NCBI RefSeq assembly: GCF_034190915.1
Contig: NW_026947500.1
Location: 19,838,501 to 19,902,500 of the forward strand
Length of the DNA stretch: 64,000 bases
Source of the DNA: Cavia porcellus
Lineage: Eukaryota > Chordata > Mammalia > Rodentia > Caviidae
Reading direction: 5' to 3'
Shown here: piece after piece, positions 34,028-44,194 of the stretch
How the letters are laid out: each line of letters opens with the position of its first letter
Position numbering within the stretch: the first letter of the stretch is position 1
Notes under the pieces: generated by a model
Database searches by the model: none
What the model saw: only the letters and a program-made list of their open reading frames with translations
What the model was told of the DNA's origin: nothing
Program-made: the position numbers and the translations under genes

Positions 34028-35289
34028 TTTTAAATTTTATTTAAGAGGAAAAAGAGAAAAACACAAAACAAAACAAAGCGGTGTAAGGGTACACGTAATA
34101 CAGAACTACAAAAAAAACATAACAGTAAGAAATCACCTGTTAATAGATTACATATTATCATCTTGAAAATAGTTGCTCAAATCACAGTATCAAAGAATAC
34201 AAAGTGGACATTCAAACAGGGAGACTGCAAACAGCTGTGTTCAATGATCCAAAAACATTAATATAGTCAGCTATTTAACACCCCTAAACACACTTGCTGT
34301 TATATCCGTTAGAGCTCTTTTTTTTCCCCTCTCTTTTTTACAACAAAATTTACACATTTTGGATTGTATTACTCCTTAGTTCTTATTACTTTTTTGGGGG
34401 GGAGAGAATAAAGTCAAATATGGCAAAACCAAGCTGTCAGTCAAAACCAAGGATAGACATAGCACATGGTGTAGAACAGAGTACAAGGTTATCAACAATG
34501 GTTATCAATGTTGTCTCTTGTTTCCTTAAAAAGAATTGTCTATCTCATTAGATATTATAAAATTGGACATAACAGTAGAGAACAAGACCAATAAAACTTA
34601 GGCATTGTAAACATTACAGGACTCCCAAAGGAGACAATAGTCAAACCAGAATGGGCATCTTAGTGAATCTTATTGCCTTCAAAGTAGTTGCCTATACCCT
34701 CAAACTTGATACTATCATACAGAATGGAACAGAGTCTAATCAGTCAAAACAAGATCGTGGGAGTATTACAGGACTTCAAAACAAGTTAATAGGAAATCAA
34801 AAAGAGTTACTATTATATATCCTAATTTTTAAAAAATTTTCCCCTTAATTAAAACAAACATAAGAAATAACTAAATAATTTTTTTAAAGAATAAGGGGGA
34901 GATTGAGATAAAACAGGTCATAACAATATAACAATAGAGGTCAAAGCATGACTGTTTCAGCAACCTAGTACTTCACCACCATATAACCCGACTTAATAGT
35001 AGTTACCATAGTGTCTGTCTTTTTCCTTGAAATAGTTGGATAAAACTTCATATACTATAGCTTCAAATATTTCCATATCAAGAAGCCCAGAATAAAGCCT
35101 TTCTAATTAATGAGTGAAAACTTTATAAGGCTTCAAGGCCACATAATGGGGAATCATGATTACCACATATTTTTATATATTTGAATCATTACTTACATTA
35201 GGGAAACTATTCGGTATTCACACATGCGAGATTGATTTATTTCACTTATGAGTATGGTCTCAAGCTGTGCCCATTTATTGATAAATATC
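34028..35289 (-). other. L1 3' UTR with expanded internal repeats
   Basis: The distal 370 bases (34028-34395) match the whole 3' UTR of the L1 at 6248-10415. The stretch 34395-35190 has no counterpart there but resembles the 3' UTR of the L1 at 20289-21421. Within it a diverged unit is seen three times (about 34521-34650, 34672-34815, 35021-35167), each with a TTGAAATAGTTG-like start and an ATTACAGGACTTC/TTATAAGGCTTCA-like middle. A short G run on the plus strand is at 34395-34402. Confidence 0.75.
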
Positions 35290-38200
35290 TCAGTGTGATC
35301 CTTCTTTATAGCTGAATAATACTCCATTGTATAGAAATACCACAACTTTTTTTATCCATTCCTCAGTTGATGTACACTTGGGTTGTTTCCAAGATCTGGC
35401 GATTATAAATTGTGCTGCTATAAACATAGGTGCACATATATCACTGTGGTATGATGCTTTCAGTTCTTCTGGGAATATGCCTACAAGTGGAATAGCTGGA
35501 ATAAATGGGATTTCCAATCCCAACTTTTTGAGAAATCTCCAGACAGATCTCCACAAAGGCTGTACCAGTCTACACTCCCACCAACAGTGCAGGAGAGTTC
35601 CTTTTTCCCCACAGCCTCTCCAGCATTTGTTGTTGGTTTTCTTGATCCTGGCCATTCTTTCAGGAGTGAGATGGTATCTCAGTGTGGTTTTAATTTGAAT
35701 TTCTCTAATGACCAATGATGATGAACATTTTTTCATGTATTTATTTGCCATTTGCATTTCTTCATCTGAGAATTGTGTATTCATCTCAGATGCCCATTTT
35801 TGGATTGGATCTTTGAATTTTGGAGGTCTGAGTTTTTTTTAATTCTTTATATGTTTTAGACAAGAGTCCCTTGTCTGAGAGAGAGTTCACTAAACTCTTT
35901 TCCCAGTTTGTGGGTTTTCTTTTCACTATGCTGGAGATTTCTTTTGACATGCAGAAACTTTTTAATAAGCAGTGGTCCCAGTTATTGATTCTGGGAAGTA
36001 CTTCCCGTGCGGTTTGAGTCCTGTTCATGAATTCTTTACCTACTCCTATGTCTCCAAGGTTTCTACCCAATTTGTCTTCCAATAGATTTAGTGTTTCTGT
36101 TTTAATATTCAGATCTTTGACCCATTTAGATTTTAATTTAGTACATGGTGATAGACATGGGTCTAGCTTTAGTTTTCGGCAAATGGAGAGCCAGTTTTTC
36201 CAGCACCATTTATTAAAGAGACTGTCGTTCTTCCAGTGAACCTGCTTGGCTCCTTTATCAAAGATAAGGTGGTTGAGTGTGTTCGTAGTTGTGGTTGTAT
36301 CTTCTAATCTATTCCACTGATCTTCGGTTCTGTTTTGATTCCAATACCATGTTGATTTTACTACTGTTGCTTTGTAGTATAACTTCAAGTCAGGGATTGT
36401 GATGCCTCCTGCTTCGTCTTTGCTGCTTAGAATTGCCTTTGCGATTCTAGGTCTCTTCTGGTTCCAGATGAAATTTAGGAGTGATTTCTCTAGATCTATA
36501 AGGTATGTTGATGGTATTTCTATTGGGATTGCATTGAATCTGTATAACAGTTTTGGGAGAATGGCCATCTTCACAATGTTTGTTCTTCCTATCCATGAGC
36601 AAGGGATGTCTTTCCATTTTCTGAGATCCTCTTCAATTTCCTTTTTCAGTGTATTATAATTTTCACTGTATAAGTCTTTCACTTCTTTCGTAAGAGTAAT
36701 TCCTAAATATTTCATTTTTTTGCTTGCTAATGTGAATACTCCAGTTTCTCTTATTTCCCTCTCTGTGATTTTGTTGTTCGTGTATAGGAATGCTATTGAT
36801 TTCTGAGTATTGATTTTGTATCCAGCCACATTACTGAATTTATTTATTGTATCTAAGAGTCTTTCAAAATGGAGTTTAGGGGGTCTTCTATGTAGAGTAT
36901 CATGTCATCTGCAAACAATGATAATTTAACTTCTTCTTTTCCTATCTTTACCCCTTTTATTTCTCTTTCTTGCCTAATTGCTCTGTCTAGTACTTCCAGT
37001 ACTATATTAAATAGGAGTGGTGATAAAGGACATCCTTGTCTTGTGCCCGATTTTAAAGTAAAGGCTTTCAATTTTTGGCCATTTAGTATGGCCATTTAGA
37101 TGCTGGCTGTTGGTTTGTCATAAATGGCCTTTATTATATTGAGGTAAAGACCATTTATTCCAATTTTCTGTAAAGTTCTTATCATGAATAAATGTTGGAC
37201 CTTATCGAAGGCTTTTTCTGCATCTATAGAAATGATCATGTGATTCTTATTTTTGGCTTTATTGATATGGTGGATTACATTTATTGATTTGCGTATATTG
37301 AACCATCCTTGCATTCCTGGGATGAATCCCACTTGGTCATGGTGTATAATCTTCTTGATGATTTGCTGCATCCTATTTGCCAATATTTTATTGAGGATTT
37401 TTGCATCCGTGTTCATTAGGGAGATCGTTCTATAGTTCTCTTTTTTAGTTGGGTCTTTCTCAGGTTTTGGTACTAGAGTAATATTTGCTTCCAGGAATGA
37501 CTTAGGAAGGATTGCTTCCCTTTCAGTTTCATTGAATAGTTTGAGGAGTGTCGGCATTAGGTCTTCTTTGTATTTCTTGTAGAATTCTGCAGTGAATCCA
37601 TCTGGGCCTGGGCTCTTCTTGGTGCGTAAGGACTTAATTATATCTTCAATTTCATTAACAGATATTGGGTTATTCAACAGTTTTACATCCTCTTGATCTA
37701 GCTTTGGTACTTCATATGCTTCTAAGAATCTGTCTATTTCTTCTGTGTTATCAAACTTTTGAGAGTAGAGGTTTTCGAAATAGGTGTTGATGATCTTCTG
37801 TATTTCTATTGGGTCTGTAGTGATTTCTCCTTTTTCATTTCTTATTGCATGAATTTGAGCTTTTTCTTCCCTTTTTTTAATAAGGTTGGCTAGGGGCTTA
37901 TCGATTTTATTTATTCTTTCAAAGAACCAACTCTTTGATTCGTTGATTCTTTGGATTGTTTTCTTAGTCTCTATTGCATTGATTTCTGCTCTGATTTTTA
38001 TAATTTCCTCTCTTCTTTTGGCTTTGGGCTTGACTTGCTCTTCTTTTTCTAGCTGTTTGAGGTGTAGCATCAAGTTATTTATTTGTATTCGTTCTGTTTT
38101 CCTGATGTGGGAACTCAGTGCAATAAATTTTCCTCTCAGGACGGCTTTCATTGCATCCACAGATTCCGGTAAGTTGTATCTGCATTTTCATTTTCTTTTA

Positions 38201-39042
38201 GGTATTGTTTAATTTCTTCTTTAATTTCTTCTGTGACCCACTGATTACTCAAGAGTGTGTTATTCAGTTTCCATGTGTTTGTGGGATTTTTGCAGTATCT
38301 TTTATCATTCATTTCTAATTTCAGAGCACTATGATCCAATAACATGCAAGGGATGATTTCAACTCTTTTGCATTTGTTTATATATGTTCTGTGAGCTAAT
38401 ATATGGTCTATTTTAGAAAATGATCCATGTACTGCTGAGAAGAATGTGTATTCTGATGTTGTTGGCTGGAACATTCTGTATATGTCTATCAAACCCATTT
38501 GTTCACAGGTGTGATTCAGTTCTGTTATTTCTTTGCTCATTTTCTGTCTGGTTGATCTGTCCCTTGGTGTCAATGGCATATTAAGGTCTCCTGTTACAAT
38601 TGTGTTACTGATAATTTGAGTTTTCATTTCTGTTAATAATTGTTTTATATAACTGGGTGCTCTGGAGTTTGGTGCGTATATATTTAAGATAGTTATCTCT
38701 TCCTCTTGGAGTTTTCCCCTTACGAGTAGGTAGTGACCTTCTTTGTGCTTTATGGTCATTGTTGGTTTAAAGTTCACGTTGTCTGCAAACAGAATGGCTA
38801 CTCCTGCCTTTTTTTTGGATTCCTGCTGCATGAAGAATTGTTTTCCATCCTTTGACTTTCAGTCTGTGAGTATCCTTCTGGGTTAGATGGGTTTCCTGTA
38901 AACAGCATATGGTTTGATTTTGTTTCTTGATCCATTCTGCTAGTCTGTTTCTTTTGATTGGTGCATTGAGACCGTTTACATTAATGATTATTACTGTTAA
39001 ATGCTGGTTAATTGTAGGAATCTTATCTCTCTGCTGTTGCAT
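35290..39042 (-). pseudogene. L1 ORF2 (endonuclease/reverse transcriptase), multiply broken
   Basis: ORF2p nicks target DNA and reverse-transcribes L1 RNA there. Start ATG at 39042. In order: endonuclease (39042 to about 38300) with NVNGLNAPIKRNRL and QETHLTQKDTHRLKVKGW; the catalytic Asp-His pair is kept, but the residue before it is Leu (codon 38337-38339) where L1 normally has Ser. Then reverse transcriptase (about 37700-36850) with [49 protein letters not shown] and the catalytic FADD. Then the thumb region and the C-terminal cysteine block [18 protein letters not shown] (about 35640). Length of about 1,250 codons is normal. Breaks: frameshifts near 38820, 38155, 36840 and 35785, and an in-frame stop at 37096-37098 inside a 9-base insertion. 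Confidence 0.95.
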
Positions 39043-39061
39043 CTTTATCTTTCTGTTCTGT

Positions 39062-40104
39062 TTAATTATTTGCTTTGCTTAGTGGTTTTTTCCTTTGTGT
39101 ATCTAAACTGTCTTTCAATATTTTTTGCAGGGTTGGTTTGGTGTTCATGAAGTTCTTCAGCTGTTCTTTGTCATGGAAGTATCGTATTTCACCATCTATT
39201 TTGAATGATAGTTTTGCAGGATATATCAGTCTAGGTTGGAAATCATTTTGCTTTAGGATCTGGAATACTTCACTCCATGCTCTTGACTTTATCGTTTGTG
39301 AAGAGAAGTCTGCTGTGATTCTGATAGGTTTTCCTTTATAAGTGATCTGTCTTTTCTCTCTGACAGCTTTTAATAATCTATTCTTGTGTTGGATTTCTGG
39401 GATGGTGATTATTATATGTCTGGGTGTAGTTTTATTTTGGTTATGACTATTTGGAGTTCTATATGCTTCACTGATCCTGATGTCAGTTTCTGATCTTATG
39501 CTTGGGAAATTTTCAGCTATTACTTCTCTAAATATCCTCTTGACATCCTTCATGTTGTCTCCCTCTCTTTCATTAATCCCTATCATTCTTATGTTATTCT
39601 TCTTTGCATCGTCTTGCAGTTGTTGAATTGTTGTTTCCTGATTCCTTGTTATTTTCAAAAGATCTTTCCTTTCCTGTTCACTATCCTGTCTTCAAGGTCT
39701 GAATTTCTATCTTCACTTTCATTAAGGTGGTTTTTACAACTTTCAGTGGAGTTTTTTATTTCCTGTATATCTCTGTGCATCTGCATTATGTATTCTGTTT
39801 GTTTCTTATATTGCTCGTCTAGGGATTCTATCTTTTTGTTTAGTTCCTCCAATTTTGTATCTGTGTTTTCTTTAGATATATTTAGAATCTCTTTCATTTC
39901 TTTTATCATTTCTTCTTTTATCTGGGAGATTATTTCGAGTTTGAATTTCTTTAAAGCTTCCTGGAGTTGCTTGTCAATTTCAGTAGCTATTTTGTCCGAT
40001 ATATGAGGTGGATGGGATATATTTTCTTCTATATACATTGCTCCTAGGGTTTCTTGAGATGGGCTGGAGGTTTGAAGTTGTAATTTGGTCTTTCGTTTTG
40101 TCAT
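39062..40104 (-). pseudogene. L1 ORF1 (RNA-binding chaperone), one frameshift
   Basis: ORF1p is a trimeric nucleic-acid chaperone that packages L1 RNA. The start ATG is at 40104, and the first 149 codons (40104-39655) hold a basic N-terminus and a long coiled coil rich in Glu/Lys/Ile heptads with ELNKKIESLDEQYKKQTEY. A frameshift near 39655-39680 puts the rest in another phase (39658-39062, 198 codons). That part carries the RRM-like region with NNIRMIGINEREGDN and the C-terminal domain with TPRHIIITIPEIQ and YKGKPIRITADFS, the conserved RNA-binding core. Total length of about 347 codons is close to the usual 340-370. The stop lies 19 bases before the ORF2 start. Apart from the frameshift, all domains look complete. 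Confidence 0.93.
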
Positions 40105-40229
40105 TTTCCTATAATTCTGTGTTTCAAGTGTTATTGGAAAGCTTCCTCAGGATCTGTTGAAAATCCCCTTATATGTTTGCAGCTACTGAGACTCTGGCAC
40201 CACGCTACCCCAAGCCATTGGGCCTACAG

Positions 40230-40745
40230 AACCAGTGGCCCTCCTCTGCCTGCTCAGAACTCCGCAGTTCCAGACAAGCTGGGCCTCAGGGACACTGTGC
40301 GCCCACCTGCCCCTTGGAAGCTCCACAGCTCTTCAATCGCAGCCGGGTTAGGGTACTCACCACAGGCCGCGGTGCCTCAGCAACCTGTGATCCCTCCCTG
40401 CTTTCAGAGATATCCACAGTCCTCCAGACACACGGAGAGGCCAATGCAGGCACCCCAGATCCGCCCAGCTCCTCCTCTGTACACTGATGGCTAGGTGTGG
40501 CAGCAAAACAGGCTGGGCTCCGGGGATAGTGTGGTCCCGCCCACCCGTCAGGAGCTCAGCAGTTCTCCAAGTGCAACCGGGATGGGGAGGCGGATGTAGA
40601 GGCCTCAAACCCACCTCTCCCCTTCACTGCACCTGGAAGCCTGGAGGGACTCCAACAGTCTGGGCGGAGATATCCACAGTCCTCCAGACACACAGAGAGG
40701 CCAATGAAGGCACCCCAGATCTGCCCAGCTCCTCCTCTGCACAAG
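40230..40745 (-). promoter_or_regulatory. L1 5' UTR with two diverged 260-bp monomers
   Basis: The block TATCCACAGTCCTCCAGACA occurs at 40411 and again at 40671, exactly 260 bases apart, followed in both by GAGAGGCCAATG-AGGCACC and AGCTCCTCCTCTG-ACA. The upstream halves also align (GCTGGGC-TC-GGGA-A, AGCTC-CAG-TCT-CAA). The region is much richer in GC and CpG than the rest of the window. By analogy with mouse L1, tandem 5' monomers act as the internal RNA polymerase II promoter; that role is inferred here. Confidence 0.85.
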
Positions 40746-40789
40746 ACTTAAAATTTTGATGAGAAGACCAATGAATTCTTTTTTTAAAG

Positions 40790-41195
40790 AACACTTGATG
40801 AATAGTTTGACTAAATATTTATAGATGATGATATTGATTATTTTTAATTTCTAAAAAATTTTAAAAACATCTTTATTTTTATTTCCCAAGAAAATTCTAT
40901 AAGGAGTGTGTGTTTTCTCTTTCTTCCTGTGACAAACCCAATGTTATGCCATTCCTGATATTTTTTAACAAAAGTTAGTGGTGTTTATTTTTCATCTCAT
41001 TTTGTCTGTTCATTGATATTTAAGAGGAAACAACCCCAGATTTTACGATAACCTACAAGTATTGATCTCAGTGAGCACACATCTGTCCTGGTTTCCTTCA
41101 ACAAAAACAGTGACATTACTGCACCACTCTTTTCATCATACAAGATGTGAAACTACAAAACTCTGATGAAAAAACTCAAGCAAAATCTAAATTAA
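40790..41195. other. Unassigned sequence
   Basis: AT-rich, no family or exon recognised. Confidence 0.4.
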
Positions 41196-41199
41196 CAGA

Positions 41200-41570
41200 G
41201 TGTTAATGTGAATATGGATAGGAAGACTAACTGTTGTGAAGGTACCATTTCTCACCTCTATAGATTCAAAGCAATCCCAATCAAGATCCGAGGAGGTTAT
41301 TCTATGGATATTAATACATGGATTCTAAAGTTTATATGGAAATGCAAAAGACCTAGATTAACCAAAATATACTGAAGAATAAGTTAGAGGGCTGACACTA
41401 TATAGTTTATAAACATGATCTGTATCTGCAGTGATGGAGTCAGTGCAGTACTGGTGAAGAAACTGAGAAATAAATCAATGGACTTTACCAGAAGGCCAAG
41501 AAACCAAACCATAGACACACAATAACATAGGTGCAAAGGCAATCCAATGGGAAAAATACATGTTGTTTTC
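41200..41570 (+). mobile_element. Ancient L1 ORF2 fragment, sense
   Basis: TAGATTCAAAGCAATCCCAA, AAGTTTATATGGAAATGCAA, ATGATCTGTATCTGCAGTGA and CATAGGTGCAAAGGCAATCC appear in the order of the C-terminal half of old L1 ORF2. All frames are broken. Confidence 0.75.
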
Positions 41571-41574
41571 CCCT

Positions 41575-42050
41575 CTGCAGAAGACGGCAGAAGTGCCAGC
41601 CAAATGACGGATCTGCTCTCAGGCGAGGCAAAAGTCTGGAAAAGGAGATTCAACATGGCTGACTATAGCAGTCATGTCACAGAAGCTGAGGAGAGATCCA
41701 CTGAGAAGGAATGATCTAGAAGATCCAACATGGCTGAGGAGAGGAGGAGCACATCAGACAGACTCAGAGAACCTCAACTAGAAACACAGAGAGGAGAATC
41801 TACCATAAATAGGAAGACAGACAAGAGATGGGTTAACCAAACAATACATGATGACTATGTCTGAATTCTGATTTGAAGATTCTAACCCAAAGAACACTAT
41901 TTGCCGGGTAGGGGTTAAAAAAAGCATTGAATGCCAGCAACTCAGGCTTCTCCAGGACAAAATATCTATAGTCTACAAAGCAGTGATGTGAAGAGGAATC
42001 GAAGTGAGAGGTTACCTAGGAACCAGGAGGGAGCTGACGAGAGAGGGAGG
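41575..42050 (+). other. Possible L1 5'-end-like segment
   Basis: Contains GAGATTCAACATGGCTGACT and GATCCAACATGGCTGAGGAG, an imperfect direct repeat about 80 bases apart, in a purine-rich setting reminiscent of some L1 5' UTRs. I cannot place it in a family. Confidence 0.3.
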
Positions 42051-42053
42051 GAG

Positions 42054-42145
42054 AGGAAGACAGAGAGAGAGAGAGACAGAGAGACAGAGAGAGAAAGAGA
42101 GAGACAGAGACACAGAGAGACAGACACAGAGACACAGAGAGAGGA
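42054..42145. repeat. (GA)n / (GACA)n microsatellite
   Basis: About 90 bases of GA with regular ACAGAGAC interruptions; produces Arg/Glu frames that are not genes. Confidence 0.95.
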
Positions 42146-42184
42146 GGGTTGGATTTGGGAGGACCTCATCCTTTGAAATGTCTT

Positions 42185-43480
42185 TGACGAGCTTGAGGTG
42201 TATTGGTGATATAACTTTAAAGATTTTGTAGAATTCAGCAGTGAATCCATCAGGTCTTGAGCTTTTTTTAATTGGTGGATTTTTATTATCTATAGATTTT
42301 TTTGCTTCTTATTGGGTTAGTAGGCATATTTATGTTTTCTTGGGTTAGTTCTAATAATTTGTATGCACTTAGGATCCTGCCCACTTCTTCAAATCTTGCT
42401 AATTTATTGGCATCTAATTTTTCAAAGTAGTTACTATCTTCTGGAATTTGACTGTGTGTGTTATGATTTCAAATTTTTTATTTTTAATTGCACTGATGTG
42501 AGTCTTTTTTTTTTCTTTCCCTTGGCAAGTCTGGTTAAGGGCTTATCTGTTTTATTTATTCTTTCAAAGAGCCAGCTCTTTGATTTGTAGATTTTTTTTA
42601 CTGGTTTTGAGTCTTAATTTAATCTTTCATCTTTGTAATTTCTCTCCTTAATTTCAATTTGGGGCTGGTTTGTTGCTGTTTTTCAAGTCTTTTAAGATTT
42701 CTCATCAGATGGTTTTTATTTGGGCTTGCTCTGTTTCCTAATGTGAGAACTGATTATACAAATTTTTCTCTCAGAACTATTTTCATAGTCTGTTAGAGGT
42801 TTTGGTGAGGTGTACAGCCATTGTCATTAACTGTCAGAAATGTCTAAATTTCTTCTTTGATTTCTTATGTGACCCACTGGCTGCTTGGGAATATGTTCTT
42901 AATTTTCCAAGAGCTTTTAGCTTTTCTGAAATTTCTTTTGTCATTGATTTCTATCTTATTGCACAGAAGTCTGATACTATGCTTGGGGGGTAATTTCAGG
43001 TTTTTATAATTACTGAGGCAGGCTTTGTGGACTAGTTCATGATCTATTTTGGAAAAATAGATCACGTGCTGCTGAAAGAAATGTATACTATGCTGTAGAG
43101 GGGGTGGAATACTCAATAAATATCTATTAAGTCCATATGTTCAAGAGTGTGCCTCTGCCCTGATATTTCTTTACTTTTTGTTTAACTGATCTATCTCTGC
43201 AAAAATGGGGTGTTAAAATCCTCCTCTATGATTGTGTTAGTGTTTATTTGCTCTTTTAATTTCAAAAGTTTTTGTTTTATGATAGTTGCTCCAGCATTTG
43301 GTATGTATATATTTATCAAACTTATCTCTTTCTGTTTTTTTTTTTTTTTTTGTCTTTTTCCTTTTTATTGGTACTGGGGATTGAACTCACGACTGCCTGC
43401 TTCCAAGGCTTATGCCACTGAGCTAAACCTCCAGCCCCTTCTCTTTCTGTTAAACTGTCCCCTTATGAGATATCACTACC
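42185..43480 (-). mobile_element. Old L1 ORF2 N-terminal fragment, antisense
   Basis: The plus strand has AATTCAGCAGTGAATCCATC (reverse transcriptase start region), AGGGCTTATCTGTTTTATTT, TATGTGACCCACTGGCTGCT and GATCTATTTTGGAAAAATAG (endonuclease region), the same order as 37.6-38.4 kb. More diverged than the full-length copy. An ID SINE interrupts it at 43337-43439. Confidence 0.85.
43337..43439 (-). mobile_element. ID SINE in old L1, with 12-bp target duplication
   Basis: Same ID subtype as at 9.5 and 30.1 kb, with TGTCTTTTTC after the poly(T) and CCAGCCCC at the end. The duplication TCTCTTTCTGTT is at 43325-43336 and 43440-43451. A small internal deletion removes part of the anticodon-like arm. 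Confidence 0.9.
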
Positions 43481-43489
43481 TATCACAAA

Positions 43490-44190
43490 AATGAAAGTCC
43501 ATTTGCCATCTGATCTAGAAATGGAACTCCTTGATATTTACCCTAAGGAAGTAGAAAACACATCCACACAAAATCTTGCACAGCGATACTTATAGCAATT
43601 TTATTCATAATTGTCAGTATTTGGATGCGACCAAGATGTCCTTCAGTAGCTGAATGGATAAATAAATGGCATTTTATGCCTGCATTTTATAATATGGACA
43701 ACTATTTTGAACATAACAATATATGATATGTTAACCATTGTTTATGCCCTATTATGTTGTTTTGAAATTCTGTCATCATTTTTGTTCTTTTTTCATTTTA
43801 AAATAAAAAGATAAAATAAACTAAATGGCAATATATTCAGACAGTGGAATATTCTGCAACAATTGACAGAAATGAATTAACAAGGCATGAAAAGGCACTG
43901 AGGAAAAAATACATATTAAGTGAAAGAGACCATCTTGAAAAGGGTACATAGATTCCAATTATAGGATTATTGGGAAAAGACAAGAGTTTGGAAACTGGGA
44001 AGATCAGTGCTTGTGAGTGCCTCAGGGTTTGAGGAAGTTGAACAGAGGATTTGAGGACAGTGAAACTATTTGCCTGGTGCTACAGTGTGGATACACACCA
44101 TTATATGTTTCTTATATTTCATAGAATATAAAGCACAGTGGACACATGAACTATGAACTTTAGTTATAGCAATGCATTAATATTGGCTCA
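43490..44190 (+). mobile_element. Old L1 3' UTR, sense
   Basis: GATCTAGAAATGGAACTCCT, TTATAGCAATTTTATTCATA, CCAAGATGTCCTTCAGTAGC and GTGAAAGAGACCATCTTGAA match the sense 3' end of old eutherian L1. It lies opposite in direction to the L1 piece on its left and is interrupted at 43672-43818 by another repeat. Confidence 0.8.
43672..43818 (+). mobile_element. Unnamed A-tailed retroposon, copy 3, with target duplication
   Basis: About 147 bases that split the L1 3' UTR. AAATAAATGGCA at 43660-43671 and AACTAAATGGCA at 43819-43830 (11 of 12 match) look like a target duplication, and the right end is A-rich (AAAATAAAAAGATAAAAT). The body aligns with 1874-1998 and 33712-33882. This copy shows it moved as a unit. 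Either an unrecognised SINE or a very short L1 3' end of a different subfamily. Confidence 0.6.
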
Positions 44191-44194
44191 CTAA

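Larger units (their letters stand above)
34015..40757 (-). mobile_element. Full-length L1 retrotransposon with 13-bp target duplications
   Basis: The L1 body is 34028-40744 on the minus strand (about 6.7 kb). Perfect target duplications GACTTAAAATTTT lie at 34015-34027 and 40745-40757, and the A-rich 3' tail is at 34028. On the minus strand the duplication begins AAAA, as expected for L1 endonuclease cleavage. Order from 5' to 3': a GC-rich 5' UTR with two 260-bp monomers, ORF1 (40104-39062), a 19-base spacer, ORF2 (39042-35290), and a 1.26-kb 3' UTR. Both ORFs are disrupted, so the copy is inactive, but it is far better kept than any other L1 in the window. Confidence 0.96.

Noticed and set aside
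36027..36239. Plus-strand frames opposite L1 ORF2 (also at 7093-7823, 35327-35698, 37253-37435, 37886-38212, 39614-40006)
   Set aside because: Shadows of L1 ORF1 and ORF2 on the other strand.
42054..42145. Spaced direct repeats suggesting a CRISPR-like array
   Set aside because: It is a GA/GACA microsatellite without unique spacers, in a mammalian genome.
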